Assembly (NCBI GenBank): GCA_029573925.1 | Contig: JAKQBV010000091.1 | Location: forward strand, 1-6,031 | Direction: 5' to 3' | Length of the DNA: 6,031 nucleotides | Source: a bacterium | GTDB taxonomy: Bacteria; UBP15; UBA6099 | Shown: one piece after another, positions 1-5,988 of the stretch | How positions within the stretch are numbered: the first letter of the stretch is position 1 | Layout of the letters: every line of letters starts with the position of its first letter | Program-made: the position numbers and the translations under genes | The notes under the pieces: model-generated | The model's database searches: none | Seen by the model: the letters and a program-made list of their open reading frames with translations, nothing else | Told to the model about the DNA's origin: nothing

Positions 1-1615
1 CGGTCGGGCGCGCGCCGATTATCAATCCTGCCGCCCCAGAAACCAGCGCGGCCGACGCCGACGTCCCGTCCCGGTACCCCATCCAGTCGCCCGGTTCGAG
101 CGAATAAACGCGGACGCCCGGAGCGGCTATATCCAGCGAAAACCCGAAATTGCTGAACACGGCCGGGGCATCGCCCTCATCCGTTGCCCCCACCGTCAAT
201 ACCCCGCCAAGCCCCGCCGGAACGAAGGAGGATGCGTCCGCAGAGCTGTTTCCAGCAGCCGCCACCACCGTCGCTCCCGCTCCCGTCGCGTGGTCGATAA
301 CCGTCTGGAAAATCTTCCAAGCGTCCGAGCCTTTCTCCACTTTTCCCTGCACGCTGAGGTTTATCACGTCCGCGCCCGCGTTCGCCGCGTGCGCTATCCC
401 GTTCAGGACAGCGAAGAAAGGGCAGTCTCCCTGCGAGTCGCAAACCTTAACCGGCATCACCCGGCAGTCCCAACAGACGCCCGCTATTCCGTAGGCGTTG
501 TCGCCTGCGGCGGCGGCAAGCCCGGCGGCGTGCGTGCCGTGCCCATGCCCGTCCTGAGTCCCGTTGCCCTCGCCGATGAAGTCCGCGCCGGCAACCAGCC
601 TTCCGGCGAAATCTAAATTTGCCGCGTCCACCCCGGTGTCCACGAACGCCAAAGTGGGGGCCGAGCCTGACTGATATGCAGTCCATACACCGGGCGCGCG
701 GATTTTTCTGAACGCCCAACTCTGCGCGGGGTCGCCCCCCGGCGCGTACGGCGGGTCGGTCGGTATATATTCCGAAACGCTGAATACATGGTGCGGCGCG
801 GCGGCTGCGGCGACTCCCATCTTTTTGAGCGTCCCGGCCGCCGTCTCGATGTCCATATCCACCGGAAGCTGAACCTGATACAATCCTGCCGCAGCGTTCT
901 TGCCCGAAACCGTTATGCCGTACCGGGCCATCTCTCTATCAAACGCGGCGTCCGTCGTTCCGGCTGCTCTGGCGACGACCAACTGTCTCGCCACAACCCG
1001 GCTTCCGTCCGCCAAAACTATAGTCTCCGACGCCGCTCCCTGTGTCACAGTCCCGCTTTGCGCGCCCGGAAACACAAGCTCGCAATCCTGCGCAGCGTAA
1101 ATCGCGTAGCCCGTCCACGGCTCCATCGACTCCGTCTTCGCGTACCTTTTCAAGTTCGCATCGTATCTGTAAATTGCGCCGCCTGTCTTCGGCGATTTGG
1201 TTGCCGGAACGCCGTCAACCAGAATCTCGTCGTTCCACGGTATCGTCACGCCCACCGGCGGACCGATTATATTCCATCCTCTTTTCAGGGCCGCCTTATG
1301 CGAACCTCCCGTCCTTATCGCGGACGGGAATATAACTTGTGTTTTTTCAGGAAAATAAACCCAGTAGCCTTTGCCCGTTTCGACCGTCGCCGAAGCCCCG
1401 TCGAGGCAGTTCGCGTATCCACCGCCATTCACCCTAGCGACAGACAACCCCGGCATATAATCGCAAAGGTTTCGGCCTTCCATCGCCATCGGCAGCGACA
1501 CCAGCCTCCAACCCTGCTCGAACGTCCATGTCGTCGCAGCCTGCGCCTTCGGGCATACAAATGCCATAGCTATAGCCGCTGCCACAGCAATTGCAACGCG
1601 ATGCCCTAATCGCAT
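1..1615 (-). CDS. Secreted subtilisin-family (S8) serine protease, 3' end missing
   Basis: The minus frame is open from ATG 1615-1613 through the left edge, giving 538 visible residues; the C-terminus lies outside. A GGAG ribosome site (complement of 1623-1626) sits 7 nt upstream of the ATG. Residues 1-26 form a signal peptide: basic start, Ala/Ile-rich core, cleavage after AQA-26. Residues 34-97 and 112-183 are two copies of a beta-type module (GWRLVSLP / GWNIIGPP, then GYWVY / GYAIY). Residues about 196-283 resemble an I9-type propeptide (GLYQVQLP). The peptidase domain follows, with Asp326 (FVDTGVD), His359 (GHGHGTHAAG), oxyanion-hole Asn456 (AAAGNSS) and Ser519 (DGTSASAALVSG). The usual Pro and His after the serine motif are Ala523 and Leu524. 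Family and secretion are well supported. Substrate and any C-terminal anchoring or sorting domain are unknown. It is transcribed divergently from the glycine-cleavage operon, with no evident functional link. Confidence 0.93.
   Translation of the reverse strand, partial: MRLGHRVAIAVAAAIAMAFVCPKAQAATTWTFEQGWRLVSLPMAMEGRNLCDYMPGLSVARVNGGGYANCLDGASATVETGKGYWVYFPEKTQVIFPSAIRTGGSHKAALKRGWNIIGPPVGVTIPWNDEILVDGVPATKSPKTGGAIYRYDANLKRYAKTESMEPWTGYAIYAAQDCELVFPGAQSGTVTQGAASETIVLADGSRVVARQLVVARAAGTTDAAFDREMARYGITVSGKNAAAGLYQVQLPVDMDIETAAGTLKKMGVAAAAAPHHVFSVSEYIPTDPPYAPGGDPAQSWAFRKIRAPGVWTAYQSGSAPTLAFVDTGVDAANLDFAGRLVAGADFIGEGNGTQDGHGHGTHAAGLAAAAGDNAYGIAGVCWDCRVMPVKVCDSQGDCPFFAVLNGIAHAANAGADVINLSVQGKVEKGSDAWKIFQTVIDHATGAGATVVAAAGNSSADASSFVPAGLGGVLTVGATDEGDAPAVFSNFGFSLDIAAPGVRVYSLEPGDWMGYRDGTSASAALVSGAAGLIIGARPT
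1398..1516 (-). other. Protein module copies in the subtilase N-terminus, copy 1 (residues 34-97 core)
   Basis: This segment encodes the first of two diverged copies of a module between the signal peptide and the propeptide of the subtilase. It opens with QGWRLVSLPM. The motif GKGYWVYFPE and a terminal VIFP close the module just beyond this segment, at residues 81-97. The second copy lies at about 1067-1282 and opens with KRGWNIIGPPV, ending with TGYAIY and LVFPGA. The same GW-hydrophobic-P opening and GY-x-hydrophobic-Y closing pattern is frequent in secreted bacterial proteins and probably folds as a small beta domain. The function is not known; binding or folding roles are guesses. Confidence 0.5.
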
Positions 1616-1639
1616 ATAGTCACTCCGTTCATATATATC

Positions 1640-1722
1640 TTAACACGGATTTTAATAATTAAATAACTCATAAGACAAAAAAGTTAACCTCCGGCCCTTG
1701 CGTTAACACGCTTAACTCATAA
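1640..1722. repeat. Repeated short motifs in the divergent promoter region
   Basis: Two words occur twice in the same order. TTAACACG is at 1640-1647 and 1703-1710. TAACTCATAA is at 1664-1673 and 1713-1722. The pair is 16 bp apart in the first copy and 2 bp apart in the second. The palindrome GTTAAC also occurs at 1683-1688 and 1702-1707, starting 19 bp apart, close to two helical turns. This lies between the subtilase start and the gcvT promoter, so operator sites for a regulator of one or both units are plausible. The low base complexity of the spacer makes chance repeats possible. Confidence 0.4.
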
Positions 1723-1725
1723 ATC

Positions 1726-1742
1726 AAGCCGGTTTGCGGCTT
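1726..1742. promoter_or_regulatory. Short perfect inverted repeat next to the gcvT -35 element
   Basis: AAGCCG (1726-1731) and CGGCTT (1737-1742) are perfect complements around a 5-nt centre, GTTTG. The repeat ends 3 bp before the predicted -35 box of gcvT. It lies upstream of the predicted transcript, so a protein-binding dyad is more likely than an RNA hairpin. It could also be chance. Confidence 0.3.
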
Positions 1743-1745
1743 TCG

Positions 1746-1774
1746 TTGGCATTCCTCTTTTTTCAGGTTATTAT
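1746..1774 (+). promoter_or_regulatory. Sigma70-type promoter of the gcvT operon
   Basis: TTGGCA (1746-1751, five of six consensus bases) is followed after exactly 17 bp by TATTAT (1769-1774, five of six). Transcription would begin near 1781, giving a 5' leader of about 70 nt before the gcvT start at 1850. The position also makes the in-frame ATG at 1778 unlikely to be used, since it would sit just upstream of the start site. Confidence 0.6.
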
Positions 1775-1839
1775 TTAATGTCCGAACGGACGGTTGTAAG
1801 ATTTAATGTCGCGGCCGCGCAGCAATTCCACGCCGCTCC

Positions 1840-1844
1840 GGAGG
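1840..1844 (+). promoter_or_regulatory. Ribosome binding site that fixes the gcvT start
   Basis: GGAGG lies 5 nt upstream of ATG 1850. The alternative in-frame ATG at 1778 has no comparable site. This supports the shorter 363-residue GcvT. Confidence 0.75.
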
Positions 1845-1849
1845 AAGCC

Positions 1850-2941
1850 ATGCCGAACAGGACTCCGCTATACGACGAACACGTCAAACTAAATGGAACG
1901 ATAGTCGATTTCGCCGGATGGGAACTGCCCGTCCAGTACACAAGGCTAATCGAGGAACACGAGGCGACGCGGGAACGCGCGGGCCTGTTTGACATCTGCC
2001 ACATGGGAGAGTTCGACGTCTCCGGCCCCGGCGCTTTCGACTTTCTTCAGAGCGCCCTTTCCCGCGACCTTTCCCCTCTCAAACCCGGCCGCTGCATGTA
2101 CTCCACCATGCTCAACGAGCGCGGCGGCTGCGTGGACGACCTGTTCGTCTATATGAAAGACCCCGAAAATTTCATGCTGGTGGTGAACGCGGCGAACATA
2201 AAGAAGGATTTCGACTGGCTGGTGTCTGCCGCGCAAGAGCGCGGCGTCTCTCTGTCCGACCGCAGCGCGGACACCGCAAAACTCGACCTGCAAGGCCCGC
2301 AATCAGCGACGATTATGCGCTCCCTCTGCTCCGCCGACCTTCCTTCCAGATTCGGATTCATTTCCGCTGATGTCGCGGGGGTGGAAACGCTGGTATCCCG
2401 GACAGGATATACAGGCGAAGACGGCTTCGAGTTGTATTGCGAATCCTCGCGCGCGGTTGCCCTGTGGCGAGCGATTATAGAAACCGGCTCTCCCCTCGGC
2501 CTGCTCCCGTGCGGGCTTGGCGCGCGGGACACGCTCCGGCTAGAAGCCGCTTACTCCCTATACGGACACGAGCTTTCCGACGACATATCCCCCGTCGAGG
2601 CGGGGTTGAGGTTCGCCGTCTCGGCGGCAAAAGACTACACCGGCTCGGATGTCATCAAAAAGCAACTTGCGGACGGCGCGCCGAGGCAGTCCGTCGCCTT
2701 CGCGCTTGTCGAGCGCGGCGTCCCGCGAGACGGCTGCGAGGTGCTCTCCGGCGGCTCCCCCGCCGGGCGCGTCACCAGCGGAACTTTCTCCCCCACCCTC
2801 AAAAAAGGCATCGGACTCGCCCTCCTGAATTCCCCCGCCGCTTCCATCGGCGGCTCTGTTTCTGTTATAATCCGCAACAGGCCATACGCCGCCGAGATTG
2901 TCGCGCGGCCCTTTATCGCATACCGTGGAGGTTCAAAATGA
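1850..2941 (+). CDS. gcvT: Aminomethyltransferase, glycine cleavage system T-protein
   Basis: GcvT takes the aminomethyl group from the lipoyl arm of GcvH and, with tetrahydrofolate, yields 5,10-methylene-tetrahydrofolate and ammonia in the cytoplasm. At 363 residues it has the usual family length. Family signatures are in order: RTPLYDEHVKLNG near the start, FAGWELPVQY at 21-30, GGCVDDLFVY at 92-101 with the expected catalytic/folate-site aspartate Asp96, VNAANIKKD at 112-120, RTGYTGEDGFEL at 184-195, GLGARDTLRLEA at 222-233, and RVTSGTFSPTLKKGIGLA near 307-324. The start at 1850 is chosen for its GGAGG site and because homologues begin close to RTPLYDEH; the frame extends to 1778 without family similarity. 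It is the first gene of the operon, and its stop overlaps the gcvH start (ATGA). No defect is visible. Confidence 0.97.
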   Translation: MPNRTPLYDEHVKLNGTIVDFAGWELPVQYTRLIEEHEATRERAGLFDICHMGEFDVSGPGAFDFLQSALSRDLSPLKPGRCMYSTMLNERGGCVDDLFVYMKDPENFMLVVNAANIKKDFDWLVSAAQERGVSLSDRSADTAKLDLQGPQSATIMRSLCSADLPSRFGFISADVAGVETLVSRTGYTGEDGFELYCESSRAVALWRAIIETGSPLGLLPCGLGARDTLRLEAAYSLYGHELSDDISPVEAGLRFAVSAAKDYTGSDVIKKQLADGAPRQSVAFALVERGVPRDGCEVLSGGSPAGRVTSGTFSPTLKKGIGLALLNSPAASIGGSVSVIIRNRPYAAEIVARPFIAYRGGSK

Positions 2942-3327
2942 ACGCGCCGGACGAACTAAAGTATTCCAAAGACCACGAATGGGTGAAAGCGGAAGGCGGC
3001 ATCGCCGCCGTCGGCATCACTGATTTCGCCCAGCATCAACTCACCGACGTCGTATTCGTCGAGCTGCCCGAAGTCGGCGCCTCGGCGGAAGCCGGCAAGC
3101 CCATCGCAGCCGTCGAATCCGTCAAAGCTGTCTCTGACGTCTACGCCCCCGTATCCGGCGAAGTCATCGAAGTCAACGACGCTCTCCGGGACGCCCCGGA
3201 ACTGATAAACACAGACCCCTACGGCGAAGGCTGGATTTTCAAGCTGAAGATGAGCGACCCGTCAGCCGCGGACGCCCTCATGAACGCCGAGCAGTACAAA
3301 GAGCACGCCGCCTCTGAAAGCCACTGA
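2938..3327 (+). CDS. gcvH: Glycine cleavage system H-protein (lipoyl carrier)
   Basis: GcvH is the lipoylated shuttle that carries the aminomethyl group from the P-protein to GcvT and then delivers the reduced lipoyl arm for reoxidation. At 129 residues it matches the family. It begins with the typical LKYSKDHEWVK and has the lipoylation motif AAVESVKAVSDVYAPVSGE, with Lys63 as the modified residue, followed by NTDPYGEGWIFKLK at 91-104. The start is set by a GGAGG site (2927-2931) 6 nt upstream and by the ATGA overlap with gcvT, which suggests translational coupling. The same frame is open far upstream inside gcvT, but that part has no H-protein similarity. It shares an operon with lipA, whose product would help build its cofactor. 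Confidence 0.97.
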   Translation: MNAPDELKYSKDHEWVKAEGGIAAVGITDFAQHQLTDVVFVELPEVGASAEAGKPIAAVESVKAVSDVYAPVSGEVIEVNDALRDAPELINTDPYGEGWIFKLKMSDPSAADALMNAEQYKEHAASESH

Positions 3328-3361
3328 CGCGGACTCGCTCCCCAAGAAAGGCTGATCCGTT

Positions 3362-4702
3362 ATGGCGAAGATTGTCATCGTTGGACTCGGAGCCGGAGGT
3401 TTCGCCGCTATTCTGGCGGCCAGAAAAACCGACCGCAACGCTGAAATCGTAGTGATAGACCGCAAGGACTACGACCTCATGCACCCATGCGGCATACCCT
3501 ACGCCGTAGAAGGAGCCATCGGCAGCATAGACAGCCTCAAACACGACCTCAACATGAAAGCCATGCGGGTGGCCCACTACAAAAACTACATTGCGGACAA
3601 CATAAACCTCGCCGAGAAAACTGTCCGAGCACACAGCGCGTTCAGCGGCGACGAGGAATTTTTCGCTTACGACAAACTGATTATTTCCACCGGCTCTACG
3701 CCGCTTGTTCCGCCAGTTGAAGGACTTGAAGCGTTGCTGGGCAAAGGGGCATTCACGGTGGCGACTCCGGAAGACGCGTCCCGGCTGCGCGCCGCCGCCC
3801 GCGCGATAGGCAAGACCCTCGTAATCGGCGCGGGCGCCATCGGGCTGGAAACCGCTTCAGCGCTCTCGGACATGGGTTGCGAAACAACCGTCGTCGAGAC
3901 TCTCGGCAGCGTCTTCCCCCGAGCGCTCGACCCCGACATGGCGGCTATCCTTCAACAGTACCTTGAAGAGAAACAAATCGCGCTGCGGCTCGGCTCTTCC
4001 GTGCAGGCCGTTCGCGGCTCCTCGCAAGTGGAGGAAGCGGTTGTGGATGGCGAAACCGTTCCCTTCTCAATCGTCGTGGTAGGCGCCGGCGTCAGGCCCA
4101 ACTCGGCTCTTGCGGCGGACGCCGGGCTGAACGTCTCCCGCTTCGGCGTCGTGACTGACGAAAAAATGCTTTCCAGCGACCCCTCGGTTTACGCCGTCGG
4201 CGACTGCGCGGAAACTTTCGACCTCATCCGGAAACAACGCTGCTGGATGCCTCTTTCGACCATCGCCTACAGGCAAGGAACAATCGCGGGCGCCAACGCG
4301 GCGGGCGCGGACGAAACTTTCAAAGGCGTCGTCGGCGCTTTCGTCTCCAAAGTCGGCGAGATGGAAATTGCCGCCGTCGGACTCACCTCTCAGGCCGCCG
4401 CAGACGCCGGGTTCGACCCCGTCATCGGAAAACTCAAAGACCTAACCAGACCCGACTGGTATCCGAACGGACGCGAGATTACCGTAAAGGTTATAGCCGA
4501 CAAGGCCACCCGGAAAGTTCTCGGAGCGCAGGCCGTCGGCTCAGGAGCCGCATGGCGCGTCAACGTCGTCTCCGCCGCCATCAGCTCCGGTATGTCGCTG
4601 GAACAGTTGAGCGACGTAGAACTCGCCTACTGCCCTCCCGTCTCACAGACTTACGACTGCCTCACCAAAGCGGCCGACCTCGCTATAAGAAAAATCAAAT
4701 GA
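3362..4702 (+). CDS. FAD-dependent pyridine nucleotide-disulfide oxidoreductase, CoA-disulfide reductase/NADH oxidase type
   Basis: This 446-residue flavoprotein has an N-terminal FAD site (GLGAGG at 8-13, Asp33 ending the second strand), a central NAD(P) site (GAGAIG at 156-161) and the second FAD motif YAVGDCAE near 277-284. Glu179 after the NAD-domain second strand favours NADH over NADPH. A C-terminal dimerisation domain ends with ELAYCPPVSQTYDC. The redox centre is a single cysteine, Cys43 in MHPCGIPYAVEG, as in CoA-disulfide reductases and NADH oxidases. The CxxxxC pair of dihydrolipoamide dehydrogenase and its C-terminal His-Glu motif are absent. It lies 34 nt after gcvH and overlaps lipA, the position where an L-protein would be expected, so a role in reoxidising lipoyl groups or another thiol is inferred but unproven. 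Its ribosome site (GAAAGG, 10 nt from the ATG) is moderate. Fold and cofactors are secure; the substrate is not. Confidence 0.88.
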   Translation: MAKIVIVGLGAGGFAAILAARKTDRNAEIVVIDRKDYDLMHPCGIPYAVEGAIGSIDSLKHDLNMKAMRVAHYKNYIADNINLAEKTVRAHSAFSGDEEFFAYDKLIISTGSTPLVPPVEGLEALLGKGAFTVATPEDASRLRAAARAIGKTLVIGAGAIGLETASALSDMGCETTVVETLGSVFPRALDPDMAAILQQYLEEKQIALRLGSSVQAVRGSSQVEEAVVDGETVPFSIVVVGAGVRPNSALAADAGLNVSRFGVVTDEKMLSSDPSVYAVGDCAETFDLIRKQRCWMPLSTIAYRQGTIAGANAAGADETFKGVVGAFVSKVGEMEIAAVGLTSQAAADAGFDPVIGKLKDLTRPDWYPNGREITVKVIADKATRKVLGAQAVGSGAAWRVNVVSAAISSGMSLEQLSDVELAYCPPVSQTYDCLTKAADLAIRKIK

Positions 4703-5565
4703 GCGGCTCCAAGCACGGAAACAACCCGCGCCTCCCATCGTGGTTCAAGGCGAAACTCCCAAACGGAGAACAGTTCGTCAATCTGAAAAACATCCTCTCG
4801 TCGAGGGGACTTAACACTATTTGCGACGAAGCGAAATGCCCGAACAGAGGCGAATGCTGGAGCGCGGGTTCGGCAACATTTCTATTGATGGGACCTGTGT
4901 GCTCGCGTTCATGCGCGTATTGCGGAGTCGGCTCTGGCTCGCCTTCCCCACTCGACCCGGCGGAACCTTCGTCGGTGGCAGAAGCCGTTGCCGCTCTCGG
5001 CCTAAAATACGTCGTCGTCACCTCCGTAACCAGAGACGACTTGCCGGACGGCGGCGCGGCGCATTTCGCGCTGACCGTCTCTGAAATCCACAGATCTTCC
5101 CCAAATTGCCGCGTGGAAGTCCTCGCGCCCGACTTCAAGGGCGACACCGGCGGAGTCTCCGCCGTCCTGCAATCATCTCCTTATGTGTTCGGCCACAACA
5201 TAGAAACAGTAGAAGCCTTGTTTCCTGAGATGAGGCCGCAGGGAGATTTCTCAAGGTCGCTGAAAATTCTGGAAGCGGCAAAATCCATCCGGCCCGGACA
5301 ACTAACCAAATCGGGCATAATGCTCGGACTCGGCGAGACGGACGCGCAAGCGGAGGCGGCGCTCGCCTCGCTTCGCGGCGCGGGCGTCGACCGCGTGTCA
5401 CTCGGACAGTACCTGCGACCGTCCCGCGCGCTACCGCCCCCCCGCAGATATGTCTCTCCGGATGAGTTTCACGACTGGGAACGCTTCGCCCGCTCGCTCG
5501 GCTTCACATGGGTAAAATCCGGCCCGAACGTCAGAAGTTCCTATCAGGCTGAAATGGACAGTTAA
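4699..5565 (+). CDS. lipA: Lipoyl synthase (radical SAM)
   Basis: LipA inserts two sulfur atoms into protein-bound octanoyl groups to make lipoyl groups, for example on GcvH. The protein has 288 residues. It shows both cluster-binding sets: Cys42, Cys47 and Cys53 (CDEAKCPNRGEC) for the auxiliary 4Fe-4S cluster, and Cys68, Cys72 and Cys75 (CSRSCAYC) for the radical-SAM cluster. Further signatures are TSVTRDDLPDGGA near 108-120, HNIETV at 166-171, KSGIMLGLGET at 204-214 and the terminal RSSY motif at 279-282, which carries the serine ligand of the auxiliary cluster. The start overlaps the previous stop (ATGA) with no strong ribosome site, suggesting translational coupling. The frame extends upstream to 4552 but only as overlap with the oxidoreductase. 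No lipB or lplA is in the window, so the octanoyl donor route is not shown. Confidence 0.96.
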   Translation: MSGSKHGNNPRLPSWFKAKLPNGEQFVNLKNILSSRGLNTICDEAKCPNRGECWSAGSATFLLMGPVCSRSCAYCGVGSGSPSPLDPAEPSSVAEAVAALGLKYVVVTSVTRDDLPDGGAAHFALTVSEIHRSSPNCRVEVLAPDFKGDTGGVSAVLQSSPYVFGHNIETVEALFPEMRPQGDFSRSLKILEAAKSIRPGQLTKSGIMLGLGETDAQAEAALASLRGAGVDRVSLGQYLRPSRALPPPRRYVSPDEFHDWERFARSLGFTWVKSGPNVRSSYQAEMDS

Positions 5566-5582
5566 GCACATTTTTCTTGCGA

Positions 5583-5610
5583 TTGATTTATTTTATTGAC
5601 TGTTTATAAT
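5583..5610 (+). promoter_or_regulatory. Sigma70-type promoter upstream of tatA
   Basis: A perfect TATAAT at 5605-5610 is preceded, after 16 bp, by TTGATT (5583-5588, four of six consensus bases). It lies in the AT-rich spacer after lipA and would start transcription near 5617, about 25 nt before the tatA ATG. This suggests that tatA is a separate unit, although read-through from lipA cannot be excluded because no clear terminator follows lipA. Confidence 0.55.
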
Positions 5611-5641
5611 TAGGACAAATTGATATGGAGATGAAACTAAT

Positions 5642-5884
5642 ATGGCATTCACGCCGGGACCGATGGAAATAGTGGTGGTGGTCGTCGTGGCGCTGCTTAT
5701 ATTCGGGCCTAAGAAACTGCCCGAAATGGGCAAAGCCATCGGCAGCGCGATCACGGAATTCAAAAAAGGCATCTCTGCTCCGGCAGAGAACAAACCAGAG
5801 CAGACCGCCTCGGTGGAAACGAAGAAAATCGAACCGCCCGCCGCAACCGATTCCTCATCTTCGCCCTCTGAGCCGGCAGGCTGA
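5642..5884 (+). CDS. tatA: Sec-independent protein translocase subunit TatA/TatE
   Basis: TatA forms the membrane-spanning, oligomeric part of the twin-arginine translocase, which exports folded proteins across the cytoplasmic membrane. This 80-residue protein has the expected layout: a short N-terminal transmembrane helix (about 8-21, six consecutive valines, with polar Glu9 near its start), the hinge FGPKKLPE at 21-28, an amphipathic helix to about residue 42 (LPEMGKAIGSAITEFKKG), then a disordered tail rich in Pro, Ser, Glu and Ala. A GGAG site lies 11 nt upstream, somewhat far. No tatB or tatC is beside it, so the other subunits must be elsewhere. TatA, TatE and single-type TatA cannot be told apart from sequence alone; TatB is unlikely because of the FGPKKLPE hinge and short tail. 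Confidence 0.92.
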   Translation: MAFTPGPMEIVVVVVVALLIFGPKKLPEMGKAIGSAITEFKKGISAPAENKPEQTASVETKKIEPPAATDSSSSPSEPAG

Positions 5885-5945
5885 AACCGCTACTTTATCA
5901 ACCCCTGAAACATACACCTATGATAAAGGCTGTCAACCCACCGTA

Positions 5946-5988
5946 ACCCAACCCTCATCGAAAAGGGGTGGAGGGGCGGGTAGGTTTT
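5946..5988. terminator. Possible terminator-like dyad downstream of tatA
   Basis: CCCTC (5952-5956) pairs with GAGGG (5971-5975) across a 14-nt loop. The flanking ACCC (5946-5949) pairs with GGGT (5978-5981) across a 2x2 internal loop. A short TTTT (5985-5988) follows. Its place between tatA and a possible convergent gene fits a terminator, but the loop is large and the T-run short. Confidence 0.3.

Noticed and set aside
150..494. Plus-strand open frame of 114 codons near the left edge
   Set aside because: It lies opposite the catalytic domain of the subtilase, has no family features and no convincing ribosome site.
788..1609. Long plus-strand open frame of 273 codons opposite the subtilase
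   Set aside because: It is the exact codon-for-codon antisense of the subtilase frame, is basic and compositionally odd, and the minus strand has a clear signal peptide and catalytic motifs.
1778..1849. Longer GcvT N-terminus or a leader peptide starting at ATG 1778
   Set aside because: The predicted transcription start is near 1781, there is no good ribosome site, and known GcvT proteins begin near the RTPLYDEH segment.
1616..1849. Glycine riboswitch upstream of gcvT
   Set aside because: The predicted leader is only about 70 nt and I see no recognisable conserved aptamer core.
2437..2937. N-terminal extension of GcvH in an open frame overlapping gcvT
   Set aside because: The extension is arginine-rich shadow sequence; GcvH begins at 2938 with a good ribosome site and family length.
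4552..4698. N-terminal extension of LipA overlapping the oxidoreductase
   Set aside because: It is out-of-frame shadow of the oxidoreductase 3' end; starting at 4699 gives normal LipA length and a typical ATGA junction.
3362..4702. Naming the oxidoreductase lpd (dihydrolipoamide dehydrogenase)
   Set aside because: The CxxxxC redox pair and the C-terminal His-Glu motif are missing; Cys43 and the LAYxPPxS ending match the CoA-disulfide reductase/NADH oxidase branch.
5596..5610. TTGACT as the -35 partner of the TATAAT before tatA
   Set aside because: Only 3 bp separate them; TTGATT at 5583-5588 with a 16-bp spacer is the workable pair.
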